From positions 1-64,000 of the forward strand of contig NZ_UYXQ01000017.1 of the NCBI RefSeq assembly GCF_900624995.1: 64,000 bases of DNA. Direction: 5' to 3'. The DNA comes from Pseudomonas antarctica. GTDB taxonomy: Bacteria; Pseudomonadota; Gammaproteobacteria; Pseudomonadales; Pseudomonadaceae. The notes beneath the pieces are model-generated. The model was not told the origin of the DNA, did no database searches, and saw only the letters and a list, made by a program, of their open reading frames with translations. Position 1 is the first letter of the stretch, and every line of letters begins with the position of its first letter. Shown here piece after piece: positions 27,961-38,309 of this stretch. The translations under genes were made by a program, and so were the position numbers.

Positions 27961-28374
27961 ATGCTGGTCATTTCCAACAACGTGCAGCTGCCCGACGCCG
28001 AGATTGAGCTGACCGCCATTCGCGCCCAAGGCGCTGGTGGGCAAAACGTCAACAAGGTGTCGAGTGCGGTGCACCTGCGGTTTGATATTCCGGCGTCGTC
28101 GTTGCCGGACTTTTACAAGGAACGGCTGCTGGCACTGCGTGACAGCCGGATCACCAGCGAAGGTGTGCTGGTGCTCAAGGCCCAGCAATACCGGACGCAG
28201 GAGCAGAACCGCGCGGATGCGCTGGAGCGCTTGGTGGAGTTGATCCTCAGTGCCACCAAGGTCGAGAAGAAGCGCCGCCCGACCAAGCCCACCTTGGGCT
28301 CGAAAAAGCGCCGCCTCGAATCCAAGACCAAGCGCGGCAGCATCAAGGCCGGGCGCGGCAAGGTCGACTTCTAG
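27961..28374 (+). CDS. arfB: Ribosome rescue peptidyl-tRNA hydrolase ArfB
   Basis: 137 residues from ATG at 27961 (the frame also opens with GTG at 27958). The catalytic GGQ is in [16 protein letters not shown], and the C-terminal tail is strongly basic ([20 protein letters not shown]), the part that enters the empty mRNA channel. It frees stalled ribosomes independently of tmRNA. Its TAG stop overlaps the stop of the convergent MFS gene. Confidence 0.95.
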   Translation: MLVISNNVQLPDAEIELTAIRAQGAGGQNVNKVSSAVHLRFDIPASSLPDFYKERLLALRDSRITSEGVLVLKAQQYRTQEQNRADALERLVELILSATKVEKKRRPTKPTLGSKKRRLESKTKRGSIKAGRGKVDF

Positions 28375-29567
28375 GCGTCACGCGCCTCGCGTGCCTTGGG
28401 CGCTTGCCGGTACAGGTAGACGCTTAGCAGCAAGCCACCGGCGGCTGCCAGGGCGGCGAACAGGAAGATCGAGGCAAAGCCGAAGCCTGCCGCCACCGCA
28501 CCCGCCAGTGGGCCGGTAATGCCCAGCGACAAATCGATAAACAGCGAATAAGCCCCCACCGCCGAACCACGGCTGGAGGCCGGCACCAGGTTGACCGCCT
28601 CCACCCCCAGCGCCGGAAACACCAGGGAAAAGCCAAACCCGCTTAACGCCGCGCCAGCCAGGGCCAGGTGAGCATCCGGTGCCAGCCACAGCAACAGCAG
28701 GCCGAGGATTTCCACCGACAAGCAGGCAATCGCCACGCGAAAGCCACCGATACGGTTGATCAAGCTGCCGAACAGCAGGCGTGCGCCGATAAAGCTGGCG
28801 CCGAATAGGCTCAGCGCCCACACCGCGTTGTCCCAATGCTGGGTGGTGTAATACAGGGTGATAAAAGTCGCGATGGTGCCAAAGCCAATCGAGCCCAGCG
28901 CCAAGGCGCAGCCGTGCGGCAACACGCGGCCCAGCACGTTCATGAACGGCAGGCGCACACCGGCCACAATCGGCGCCGCGACTTTGTTCCAGGCCAAGAG
29001 CACGCCCAGTACCGCCAGCAGAATGATGCTGACGCCCATGCTCCACAATCCAAAATGGCTGACCAGCACCACCCCAAGCGGTGCGCCGACGGCGAGTGCG
29101 CCGTAGCTGGCGATGCCATTCCAGGAGATGACCTTGGCTGTGTTGGCCGCGCCGACCCGGCCAATGCCCCAGCCGATGGCACCCGAGCCGACCAGGCTCT
29201 CGGCGCTGCCGAGTACCAGCCGCCCGATGAGCAGGCTGACCAGGCTGAAGGCCGGCAGGCTGGAAAACCACGCTGCCAGCAGCATGAACACGCCACTCAG
29301 GCCACAGCCCAACAAACCGATCAATACCGCGCGTTTGCTACCCAGGTTATCAATGATTTTGCCGGCATACGGGCGGCTCAGCAGTGTGGCCAGGTATTGC
29401 ACGCTGATCACCAAGCCAGCAATCACCGCGCCATAGCCCAGTTCACTGTGTACATAACCTGGTAACACGGCCAAGGGAATGCCGATATTCAGGTAACCGA
29501 TGAAGGTGAACAACACGATGGAAACGACTTGCAGCGTGACCGCCATGGGGCGCTGGGTATCTGGCAT
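28371..29567 (-). CDS. MFS transporter (YhhS-like)
   Basis: 398 residues from ATG at 29567 ([20 protein letters not shown]). Twelve membrane helices with the MFS motif A-like loop [21 protein letters not shown] between helices 2 and 3. It resembles the YhhS/UPF0226 group of drug or metabolite exporters; the substrate is unknown. It converges with arfB, the two stops sharing CTAG (28371-28374). Confidence 0.88.
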   Translation of the reverse strand: MPDTQRPMAVTLQVVSIVLFTFIGYLNIGIPLAVLPGYVHSELGYGAVIAGLVISVQYLATLLSRPYAGKIIDNLGSKRAVLIGLLGCGLSGVFMLLAAWFSSLPAFSLVSLLIGRLVLGSAESLVGSGAIGWGIGRVGAANTAKVISWNGIASYGALAVGAPLGVVLVSHFGLWSMGVSIILLAVLGVLLAWNKVAAPIVAGVRLPFMNVLGRVLPHGCALALGSIGFGTIATFITLYYTTQHWDNAVWALSLFGASFIGARLLFGSLINRIGGFRVAIACLSVEILGLLLLWLAPDAHLALAGAALSGFGFSLVFPALGVEAVNLVPASSRGSAVGAYSLFIDLSLGITGPLAGAVAAGFGFASIFLFAALAAAGGLLLSVYLYRQAPKAREARDA

Positions 29568-29669
29568 GGGAGTGGTCCACTGTCGCAGCAGGTAAAGATA
29601 GGCTGCTAATGATACCGGTGCTGGGGCCAGGCGGGGCGCCAACACAGCAAAAACTTCAGATCAAGCGCA

Positions 29670-29852
29670 TCAGGAGATGGCGGGCGCCAGCATTTGTGTA
29701 GTCACCAGGGCGGCCAGGGCGTTTTCCTGGGTGCCGAAGCGCTTGAGCAGTAAAGCTTGTTTTTCGGGGCTGAGGCGGTTCCAGACGTCGATCATCTGCA
29801 AGGCAGCGTCGAGAACGGCGGCGTCGGGGAGGGTATCAGTCATGGCGGGCAT
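29670..29852 (-). CDS. Small helical protein, unknown
   Basis: 60 residues (57 if the second ATG at 29843 is used). It is predicted fully alpha-helical (ALQMIDVWNRLSPEKQALLLKRFGTQENALAALV). No signal peptide, no known family. It has normal coding character for this genome and ends 102 bp from the MFS start. Moderately likely to be real. Confidence 0.5.
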   Translation of the reverse strand: MPAMTDTLPDAAVLDAALQMIDVWNRLSPEKQALLLKRFGTQENALAALVTTQMLAPAIS

Positions 29853-29917
29853 CTCGGGTGATTCAGGCAGTGTGGAAAGCGCTCAATGGTACGCTTTCCA
29901 CACGGTCTGGTACGGCG

Positions 29918-30046
29918 TCAGTCCTGGCGTTTGCTGTCGACTGGTTTTGCTTCTTTGGCGTCAGGCTTTTTGTTACTGGCCTGCTGGGGTGTTGGCTGCT
30001 CAGTTGGGTGCAGGCTTGGGAAGGGGAGATTAGGTATCTCGTGCAT
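29918..30046 (-). CDS. Short proline/lysine-rich peptide, unknown
   Basis: 42 residues from ATG at 30046, with GAGGAG 9 nt upstream. The text starts MHEIPNLPFPSLHPTEQPTP and continues with Gln, Lys and Asp; predicted disordered and soluble. The strong ribosome site supports translation. No family recognised. Confidence 0.5.
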   Translation of the reverse strand: MHEIPNLPFPSLHPTEQPTPQQASNKKPDAKEAKPVDSKRQD

Positions 30047-30219
30047 TGTCGTCGCTCCTCGCAAGGTCTGTTTTATCAATCTCAGGTAATTGCGCGCTCT
30101 CAAAAAGCCTTGGCAGGATACAGCACTAAAAATGACAAAAAGAATTTTATGTAGACGGATGTACGAATTTTCATTTTTTAAGCAAGTGACAAGAGGTCAC
30201 AGGCCTGACGGCTTTCTTT

Positions 30220-30531
30220 TTAGAAAGGCACTTTGCCCAGAACCATGTCGCGGTACATCACAAAGTCGCCCAGCAAGCTGTAGAACGGGTGTTGAAAGGT
30301 CGCCGGGCGGTTCTTTTCGAAGAAGAAGTGGCCGATCCAGGCAAAGCTGTAGCCGGCGACCGGCACGGCCAGCAGCAAGCCCAGTGAACCTCTGCCGATG
30401 GCATACGCCAGAATGCCGATCACAAGCGTCGTGCCGATAAAGTGCAGACGCCGGCAGGTGCTGTTGCCATGCTCGCTCAGGTAGTAAGGGTAGAACTCGG
30501 CGAAGCTATTGAATTGTTTGATGTTTTCCAC
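30220..30531 (-). CDS. Mpo1-like/DUF962 membrane protein
   Basis: 103 residues from GTG at 30531 (MENIKQFNSFAEFYPYYLSE). The DUF962/Mpo1 signature is clear: H20 in YYLSEHGNSTCRRLHFIGT, then GYSFAWIGHFFFEKNRPATF. Two or three membrane helices. Yeast Mpo1 is an iron-dependent 2-hydroxy fatty acid dioxygenase; the bacterial role is not established. Confidence 0.88.
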   Translation of the reverse strand: MENIKQFNSFAEFYPYYLSEHGNSTCRRLHFIGTTLVIGILAYAIGRGSLGLLLAVPVAGYSFAWIGHFFFEKNRPATFQHPFYSLLGDFVMYRDMVLGKVPF

Positions 30532-30691
30532 GTTGGCCGGCCCTTGGGTGGTTGTGCCGCCCAACAGATGTTCGGCGGGGAGCTTATTTGAGTCTAGAGT
30601 GATCAGTGGTAACAGCCAGTGACAATAGATGCCACTTTAGTATCCTTGGCTTCCTGGCTGCCGTTTAAGCCTGCTTTTTTAAGAAGACGCC

Positions 30692-31750
30692 ATGAGCGAA
30701 CGAACAACTTCTGCAAGCTGGGCGATGGGGATAGTCAAGGCGTTGGAAATGGACGGCCTGGACTGCCGTGTCTTGTTCAAACAGTTGGGTCTGGATTACG
30801 CCGCCCTCAGGGATCCTGACGCACGTTTTCCGCAGGACTCCATGACCCGGCTGTGGCAGCGGGCCGTGGAGCTGTCGGGTAACCCGGCGATTGGCTTGAA
30901 CATGGGCAAGGTGGTGCGCCCGGCGTCGTTTCATGTGGCCGGTTATGCGCTGATGTCCAGCAACACCTTAGCCGAAGGCTTTATGCGCCTGGTGCGCTAC
31001 CAGCGCATCATCGCCGAAAGTGCCGACCTGAGTTTCCGACTCTTACCCGAAGGCTATGCATTGATTCTGACAGTGCATGGTGATCACTTGCCGCCCACCC
31101 GGCAAAGCGCCGAAGCCTCGCTGGCCAGTGCCTTGGCTCTGTGCGGCTGGTTGACTGGGCGCACCCTGCAACCGCGCAAGGTGGTGTTGCAAGGTGAGCA
31201 ACCGGCGGACCTGGCGCCTTACAAACAGGTCTTTCATGCCCCCCTGGAGTTCAATGCGCCCTATGACGCACTGATTTTCGAGCAAGCGGACATGGATGCG
31301 CCGCTGCCCACCGCGAACGAGGCCATGGCGCTGTTGCATGATCGGTTTGCCGGTGAATACCTCGCGCGGTTTTCCGAGAGCCGCGTGACCCATAAGGCGC
31401 GCCAGGTGCTGTGCCGTCTGCTGCCTCAGGGCGAACCCAAGCGCGAAGTGGTCGCCCAGACGTTGCACCTGTCCCAGCGCACCTTGCAGCGGCGTTTGCA
31501 GGAGGAGGGCACCAGTTTCCAAACGTTGCTCGACGACACCCGTCGCGAACTTGCCGAGCAATACTTGGCGCAGCCGGGCATGACCCTGCTGGAAATCGCC
31601 TACCTGTTGGGCTTTGCCGACCCGAGCAATTTCTTCCGCGCGTTTCGTCGTTGGTTCGACGCCACGCCTGGCGAATACCGGGCGCGGTTGCTGGACGCGT
31701 CGACTGTCAGTGCCGCCAAAACGCCGGAATGCACAGAACAAAGACTGTAA
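30692..31750 (+). CDS. AraC-family transcriptional regulator (arabinose-binding-like N domain)
   Basis: 352 residues. The N-terminal part (about 20-210) is of the OruR/ToxR-type Arabinose_bd family; the C-terminal part (about 250-335) has both AraC helix-turn-helices (EVVAQTLHLSQRTLQRRLQE and LEIAYLLGFADPSNFFRAFR). The target is unknown: neighbours are a Mpo1-like gene and convergent trkH, neither an obvious regulon. The last 44 bp overlap the trkH 3' end. Confidence 0.9.
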   Translation: MSERTTSASWAMGIVKALEMDGLDCRVLFKQLGLDYAALRDPDARFPQDSMTRLWQRAVELSGNPAIGLNMGKVVRPASFHVAGYALMSSNTLAEGFMRLVRYQRIIAESADLSFRLLPEGYALILTVHGDHLPPTRQSAEASLASALALCGWLTGRTLQPRKVVLQGEQPADLAPYKQVFHAPLEFNAPYDALIFEQADMDAPLPTANEAMALLHDRFAGEYLARFSESRVTHKARQVLCRLLPQGEPKREVVAQTLHLSQRTLQRRLQEEGTSFQTLLDDTRRELAEQYLAQPGMTLLEIAYLLGFADPSNFFRAFRRWFDATPGEYRARLLDASTVSAAKTPECTEQRL

Positions 31751-33161
31751 TGATCTCCAGTCGCCCCAGCAGCATGCCAAATGACAAGATCCACTTGGCC
31801 GCATCCGGCAGGCTGGCGAAGTTGCCGGCCGGGCCGATGGTTTCGCCCAGGCCCGGGCCAACGCCCGACACAGTGCTGGCGGCGCCGGTCAGTGCGGTCA
31901 TCCAGTCCAGCCCCAACAGCGAAAGGGCCAGGGCAATGGCGCAGATGGTGATGGCGAAGAAAAACGAAAAGGTCAGGATCGAGCGCACGATCTCTTCGTC
32001 GAGCCGGTGGCCGTTGTACTTTTGCTTGATCACGGCGCGCGGGTGAATCAGCTGGTTCAAGTTGGCCTTGAGCAGGATGTAGGCAACCTGGAAGCGAAAT
32101 ATCTTGATCCCGCCCGCCGTGGAGCCCGAGCAGCCGCCGACAAAGCCCAGATAGAAGAACAACATCAGTGAGAAGTTGCCCCAGATGCTGTAATCCCCCA
32201 GTGCAAAACCGGTGGTGGTCACCACGGACGTGACGTTCAGTGCCACGTGACGCAGCGCGTCCAACCAATGCAAATTGGTCGTCCACCAGTACCAGGTGCC
32301 GAGCACCAGCCAGGTCACCAGCAGCAAACCAAGCAGGCCTTGCACTTGCTGATCCTTGATCAGCGCCCGGCGGTTGCCGCGCAAGGTGGCGACGTACAGG
32401 GTGAACGGCAAGCTGCCGAGGATCATCACCACCACGGCGACCCAGTGCACCGCCGGTTGTTTCCAGTGGGCCAGGGATTCATCGGAAGTGGAAAAGCCCC
32501 CGGTGGAAATCGCCGACATCGCGTGGTTGATCGCGTCGAACAAGCCCATTCCGGCCCACCAGAACGCCAGGCTGCCGAGAATGGTGATGCCCACGTACGC
32601 GGCCACGATCAGGCGCGCCACCATGTGCGAGCGCGGCATGACCTTTTCCGAGCGGTCCGAGGATTCGGTCTGGAACAGGCGCATGCCACCAATGCGCAGC
32701 AGCGGCAGGATCGCCACCGCCATGCCGATAAAGCCGATGCCGCCGAGCCAGTGCAGCAGCGAGCGCCACATCAGGATGCCAGGGGACATGCTGTCCAGCC
32801 CGCTCAATACGGTAGAGCCGGTGGCGGTGATGCCGGACATGCTTTCGAAGAAGGAGTCGGTATAGCTGATGTGCTGGGTCAGCAAAAAGGGCAGCGCGGC
32901 GAAGATGCACACCACCAGCCAACTGCTGACCGTCAGCAGGTACATGTCCCGGGGGCGCAGATGCACGTGTTCGGGGCGGCCGGGGATGACCAGGGCCAGG
33001 CCTGCGAGAAAGGTGATCAGGCTGGCCCACAGAAACGAGGGCAGGTCGCCGGTGCGTTCGAAGAACACCAGGGTGGCCATCGGGATGACCATGGCGATCG
33101 CGAGGGTGATCAGGAAGATGCCGATGATGAAACCGATGATGCGTAGGGTCGGCAACGCCAT
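31707..33161 (-). CDS. trkH: Trk-type potassium uptake protein TrkH
   Basis: 484 residues from ATG at 33161 (MALPTLRIIGFIIGIFLITL). The four pore-loop motifs of the TrkH fold are visible: SGITATGSTVLSG, SAISTGGFST, TSVVTTTGFALGD and ASTVSGVGPGLGE. It is an inner-membrane K+ channel subunit gated by TrkA, which is not in this window. It overlaps the convergent AraC gene by 44 bp. Confidence 0.95.
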   Translation of the reverse strand: MALPTLRIIGFIIGIFLITLAIAMVIPMATLVFFERTGDLPSFLWASLITFLAGLALVIPGRPEHVHLRPRDMYLLTVSSWLVVCIFAALPFLLTQHISYTDSFFESMSGITATGSTVLSGLDSMSPGILMWRSLLHWLGGIGFIGMAVAILPLLRIGGMRLFQTESSDRSEKVMPRSHMVARLIVAAYVGITILGSLAFWWAGMGLFDAINHAMSAISTGGFSTSDESLAHWKQPAVHWVAVVVMILGSLPFTLYVATLRGNRRALIKDQQVQGLLGLLLVTWLVLGTWYWWTTNLHWLDALRHVALNVTSVVTTTGFALGDYSIWGNFSLMLFFYLGFVGGCSGSTAGGIKIFRFQVAYILLKANLNQLIHPRAVIKQKYNGHRLDEEIVRSILTFSFFFAITICAIALALSLLGLDWMTALTGAASTVSGVGPGLGETIGPAGNFASLPDAAKWILSFGMLLGRLEIITVFVLCIPAFWRH

Positions 33162-33251
33162 GAAGTTTGCTCGGGTGCTGGAGGACAGGCGCCATTCTAC
33201 CTGCGGTGCAGGGCATGTAAACCTGAAGCCTGAGGTCAATGAGGATCAACG

Positions 33252-33341
33252 GTGGCAACTGGCTTGCCTGGGATGGCGGTGTGCCATTCGCCAACTTAGC
33301 TGCCTGACCCACCGCTATCGCAGGCAAGCCAACGCCCACAG
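33252..33341. repeat. REPIN-like inverted repeat, copy 3
   Basis: ACTGGCTTGCCTGGGATGGC ... TATCGCAGGCAAGCCAACGC, with the same arms as the copies at 15921 and 23806 but a more diverged centre. It lies between trkH and the icmP terminator. Confidence 0.65.
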
Positions 33342-33366
33342 AGGTCTTTGGGCGGCGAGAGGGCGC

Positions 33367-33393
33367 ATAAAAAAGGCGACCCGAAGGTCGCCT
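33367..33393 (-). terminator. Terminator of icmP
   Basis: On the - strand AGGCGACC-TTCG-GGTCGCCT is followed by a T-rich run, 32 bp past the icmP stop. Confidence 0.9.
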
Positions 33394-33424
33394 CATTCAA
33401 CTCACCACTGCTCAGAATGCGAGA

Positions 33425-34768
<1,344 letters not shown>

Positions 34769-34895
34769 GGCGAACATCCTGCTTCGGTTGTTGATAGGGC
34801 GCTCGGGGGAGCGCAAAAGCTGCGACATAATGCGAAGGATTTGCATTCTGTGTAAAGGGTTATACGCGGGAAATATTTAGTATCGTTTTGTTATT

Positions 34896-36947
34896 TCAGA
34901 GAATCGCTGCGTTATTGCGCTCGGACTGTTTCAGGTAAGCGGCCAACTCTCGGGCCGGCAATGGTTTGCTGTAGTGGTAACCCTGACCTTCGTGGCAGCC
35001 CTCGGAAATGATGTAGGCCTCTTGCTCGGCGGTTTCCACGCCTTCGGCGATCACCTGCATGCCCAGGCTTTTGCCCAGTTGGATGATGGCGCGCACAATG
35101 GTTGCATCGTCGTCGTCATCGAGCAGGTCCTGGACGAAGCTCTTGTCGATCTTGATCTTGTCCAGCGGCAGGCTTTTGAGGTAGCTCAAGGATGAATAGC
35201 CGGTGCCGAAGTCATCAATCGCGATCAGTGCCCCGGAACGCCGCAGGCTCAGTAGGTGCTGGGCGGCGGTGCTGATGTCTTCCATCAGGCCGGTTTCGGT
35301 CACTTCCAGTTCAAGGCTGCGCGGCGGCAGGCGGTAGATCTGCATCAGGTTGTTGACCACCCGTGGCAGCTCGGTGTGGTGCAACTGCACGGTGGACAGG
35401 TTGACCGCCATGCGCAGCGTGGTGAAGCCCAGGTCATGCCATTCGCGCAATTGCCGGCAGGCCTGGTCCAGCACCCATTCGCCAATCGGAATAATCGTGC
35501 CGTTCTGTTCTGCCAGTGGGATGAACAAGTCGGGCGGCACCAGGCCGTGCTCCGGGTGTTGCCAGCGGATCAGCGCTTCGACGCCGACCACCCGGTGGTC
35601 GCGGTAGCTGATCTGCGGCTGGTACACCAAGTGGAACTGGTCACGGCTGAGGGCATCGCGCAAGTCTTTTTCCAGTTCGCGGCGCCGGCGCATTTCACTG
35701 TCGACGCTGGCGATATAGAACTGATAGCGGTTGCGCGAACGGCTCTTGGCCAAGGTCATGGTTTGTTCGGCTTTTTGCAGCAGCTTCTCGGTGCTGTCGC
35801 CGTCTTCGGGGAACAGGGTGATGCCAATGGTTGCGCGCAGGCGAATCTGCTCGTGCTCAAAGGCGAATTCGGCTTCCAGGTCGTCCAGGATGCTTTGCGC
35901 CAGTTCGGCGGCTTCGTAAGGTTGGTCAATGTCGGCCTGCACCAGCGCAAACTGGTCGCCGCCCAACCTCGCCAAGGCGCCGAGGCGACCGCTGTGGGCT
36001 CGCAGACGGTCGGCCAGGGCCAGCAGCAATTTGTCGCCGGCCTGGTAGGTGAACTGTTCGTTGACGCTTTTGAAGTCATCGAGCCCCACGCACAACACCG
36101 CAACGCGACGTTGGCGGCGGCCGGCGTCGGTGAGGATCTTGTCCAGTTGCTCCTGCAACTTCTGGCGGTTGGGCAGGCCGGTGAGAAAGTCGTACTGGGC
36201 CATGCGCAGCAGGCTGGACTCGGCCTCGTGGCGCAAGTGGGTGTTGCGCTCGATGGATTCAAGCAGTTGGTTGGCGGTGTTGATCCACAGCCCCAGCTCG
36301 TTGTGTTCGTGGCCTTTGAGCTGGGGAATTTTGTGTTCGCTGGGGCGGTCTGGGTTGATTGAGGTCAGGTGCTCGATAATCCGCGACAACGGCTTGGTCA
36401 GCAGCCAGTGATAAACCAGGTACAACACCAGGCCCATGGCCAGGGCACGCAACACACCGGAAATAAAGATGATCACCGAGCTGACCAGAAAGCCTTTGCC
36501 ATAAGTGGCCGTGTCGAGGGTGATGCGCAGGTCGCCGTAATACTCGCTGTAGGGGCCTTTGCCGACCAATGAAGTAGTGAAGGTGCGTTCCCGGCCAAGA
36601 ATCAGGTCGGTCAGCCAGCGGGTGGGCGATTGCTGCAGCGCGCGGGTTTTTTCCGCGAGCATGGTTTCGTTGGGGTGGCCGATGGAGGCCATGCGCACGG
36701 CTTCGTCTTGAAACAAGCCTTCGATCACCTGCATACCCATCTCGCGGTCCAGGCTGTACACGGCCTGGGTCGAGGGGTCGCGAAACATGTCGAGGATGCG
36801 CTGGGCATCACCGGCCACGGCCTGGCGTGTCTTGTAGGCATCGAACACGATTTGCGCCGCGCTCAGCGCCACGCCCACGATCAATGCCGACAGCAGCACA
36901 ACCCGTAGCAACTTCACCGACAAGCTGTTTTTGAGTTCCAGCTTCAA
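34896..36947 (-). CDS. bifA: c-di-GMP phosphodiesterase BifA (GGDQF-EAL)
   Basis: 683 residues from TTG at 36947 (AGGA 8 nt upstream; no in-frame ATG nearby). Two membrane helices (about 12-32 and 153-180) flank a periplasmic domain. A degenerate GGDEF domain reads GGDQF at 329-333, and an intact EAL motif (VEALIRW, 457-459) has downstream DDFGTGYSSLSYL. The altered GGDQF and the position next to sodB match P. aeruginosa BifA (PA4367), a phosphodiesterase that lowers c-di-GMP and promotes swarming over biofilm. Confidence 0.92.
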   Translation of the reverse strand: MKLELKNSLSVKLLRVVLLSALIVGVALSAAQIVFDAYKTRQAVAGDAQRILDMFRDPSTQAVYSLDREMGMQVIEGLFQDEAVRMASIGHPNETMLAEKTRALQQSPTRWLTDLILGRERTFTTSLVGKGPYSEYYGDLRITLDTATYGKGFLVSSVIIFISGVLRALAMGLVLYLVYHWLLTKPLSRIIEHLTSINPDRPSEHKIPQLKGHEHNELGLWINTANQLLESIERNTHLRHEAESSLLRMAQYDFLTGLPNRQKLQEQLDKILTDAGRRQRRVAVLCVGLDDFKSVNEQFTYQAGDKLLLALADRLRAHSGRLGALARLGGDQFALVQADIDQPYEAAELAQSILDDLEAEFAFEHEQIRLRATIGITLFPEDGDSTEKLLQKAEQTMTLAKSRSRNRYQFYIASVDSEMRRRRELEKDLRDALSRDQFHLVYQPQISYRDHRVVGVEALIRWQHPEHGLVPPDLFIPLAEQNGTIIPIGEWVLDQACRQLREWHDLGFTTLRMAVNLSTVQLHHTELPRVVNNLMQIYRLPPRSLELEVTETGLMEDISTAAQHLLSLRRSGALIAIDDFGTGYSSLSYLKSLPLDKIKIDKSFVQDLLDDDDDATIVRAIIQLGKSLGMQVIAEGVETAEQEAYIISEGCHEGQGYHYSKPLPARELAAYLKQSERNNAAIL

Positions 36948-37146
36948 AGGGGCATTCCTTGTTCCGTGCGGGTGGCCTCAATATGCCATGAGTATTGGCA
37001 ATCTGGTGATGGCAGTCAAAGGAACATTAGGGCATCGGCGGGTTTGACGGGGAACTTGAGGGGGCGCTGTGGCGAGGCGGACAGGTATCCGCCTGCCTCA
37101 GACAGGTCCATGGGCGCAGGAGGTGCGCAGGGAGCTGACACTGTTT

Positions 37147-37386
37147 TTAAGAGAAGTTGATGTTCACTTTGTTGCTTGTCGATTCGCTGTTCGAAAAATT
37201 CACACGTTCCTTGCTCTGCATAGCTTCATGCGCGATCTTGTGTTGATCACCGCCACCCTCTTTATTGCCCGATTGCGATTTGACCATTTGAGTGGCCATT
37301 TTGGCGATCTCGGTGCCCATTTTTAATACTTCGCCAACGAGACCTACAGCTGGGCCCGCGAGACCGGCTATTGCTCCAATGCTCAT
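37147..37386 (-). CDS. Orphan small protein, amphipathic N-terminus, polar tail
   Basis: 79 residues from ATG at 37386 (GGAGATATTAC before it). The first 35 residues are Gly/Ala-rich and hydrophobic (MSIGAIAGLAGPAVGLVGEV, then a Met/Lys helix); the rest is polar and Asn/Ser-rich, ending KVNINFS. No cleavable signal. The shape recalls small secretion-needle or surface-active proteins, but there is no secretion locus nearby and no family match I can name. It lies between bifA and sodB, where P. aeruginosa has no gene that I recall, and its base composition is lower in GC than the neighbours. Confidence 0.6.
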   Translation of the reverse strand: MSIGAIAGLAGPAVGLVGEVLKMGTEIAKMATQMVKSQSGNKEGGGDQHKIAHEAMQSKERVNFSNSESTSNKVNINFS

Positions 37387-37492
37387 GTAATATCTCCGAC
37401 AGGTAAGAGAGGCAAATTCCTCACACTGACTGCGTGGCATGATCGGCGCATTGAGTTCCAACGACTTGACCACAATTCATTGCCCACAAAAA

Positions 37493-37514
37493 AGCCCGGC
37501 ATTATGGCCGGGCT
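37493..37514 (-). terminator. Terminator of sodB
   Basis: On the - strand AGCCCGGC-CATAAT-GCCGGGCT is followed by TTTTTT, 20 bp after the sodB stop. Confidence 0.92.
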
Positions 37515-37534
37515 CTTCTTACTGCAAGCAGTAC

Positions 37535-38131
37535 TTACGCAGTGAAGGTCTTACCTTCGAACTGCTCAGCCACGAACTTCCAGTTGACCAGGTTCCAGAA
37601 CGCTTCCACGTACTTCGGACGCACGTTGCGGTAGTCGATGTAGTAAGCGTGTTCCCAGACGTCGCAGGTCAGCAGCGGGGTGTCGCCGCTGGTCAGCGGG
37701 TTGCCGGCGCCGATGGTGCTGGCCAGGGCCAGGGAACCGTCAGCCTTTTTCACCAGCCAGCCCCAACCGGAACCGAAGGTGCCGACGGACGTCTTGGTGA
37801 ATTCTTCTTTGAACTTGTCGAAAGAACCGAACGCTGCGTTGATGGCATCGCCAAGTGCGCCGCTTGGTTGGCCGCCGGCGTTTGGCGCCAGGCAGTTCCA
37901 GTAGAAAGTGTGGTTCCAGACCTGAGCGGCGTTGTTGAAGATGCCGCCCGAAGAAGACTTGACGATTTCTTCCAGGGTCTTGCCTTCGAACTCGGTGCCT
38001 GGCACCAGGTTGTTCAGGTTCACGACATAGGTGTTGTGGTGCTTGTCGTGGTGGTATTCCAAGGTTTCCTTGGAGATGTGCGGCTGCAGGGCATCGTGTG
38101 CGTAGGGCAGCGGCGGCAATTCGAAAGCCAT
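37535..38131 (-). CDS. sodB: Superoxide dismutase (Fe)
   Basis: 198 residues from ATG at 38131, AGGAG upstream. It converts superoxide to H2O2 and O2 in the cytosol. Metal ligands: His in [13 protein letters not shown], His in NHTFYWNCL, and Asp/His in [16 protein letters not shown]. The GGxPSGAL and WGWLV context fits the iron form. Same neighbour order as PA4366. Confidence 0.96.
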   Translation of the reverse strand: MAFELPPLPYAHDALQPHISKETLEYHHDKHHNTYVVNLNNLVPGTEFEGKTLEEIVKSSSGGIFNNAAQVWNHTFYWNCLAPNAGGQPSGALGDAINAAFGSFDKFKEEFTKTSVGTFGSGWGWLVKKADGSLALASTIGAGNPLTSGDTPLLTCDVWEHAYYIDYRNVRPKYVEAFWNLVNWKFVAEQFEGKTFTA

Positions 38132-38309
38132 GATGATTCTCCTAATCAGGTCAGTTGCGGTGAGCGCAAGGCCGATCACGGGCGGCCAAACAAGCGCCGG
38201 GGAGTTTGTACTCTTTGCGGCGCAGGGTCCGGATCATAGCACCGGGGGTGTGGCAAAACCACGCAACAACTGTGTGGGATAGAGGTTCCAGAGCGTTTTG
38301 GAATATTCA

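Noticed and set aside
34769..34895. Possible Fur box upstream of icmP (near an ATAATGCGAAGGATTTGCATT stretch)
   Set aside because: Too few matches to the 19-bp Fur consensus to call, although iron control of imelysin genes would be expected.
36948..37146. Gene in the 199-bp gap before bifA
   Set aside because: Only a 7-bp-stem hairpin (37075-37094) and no ORF with a ribosome site.
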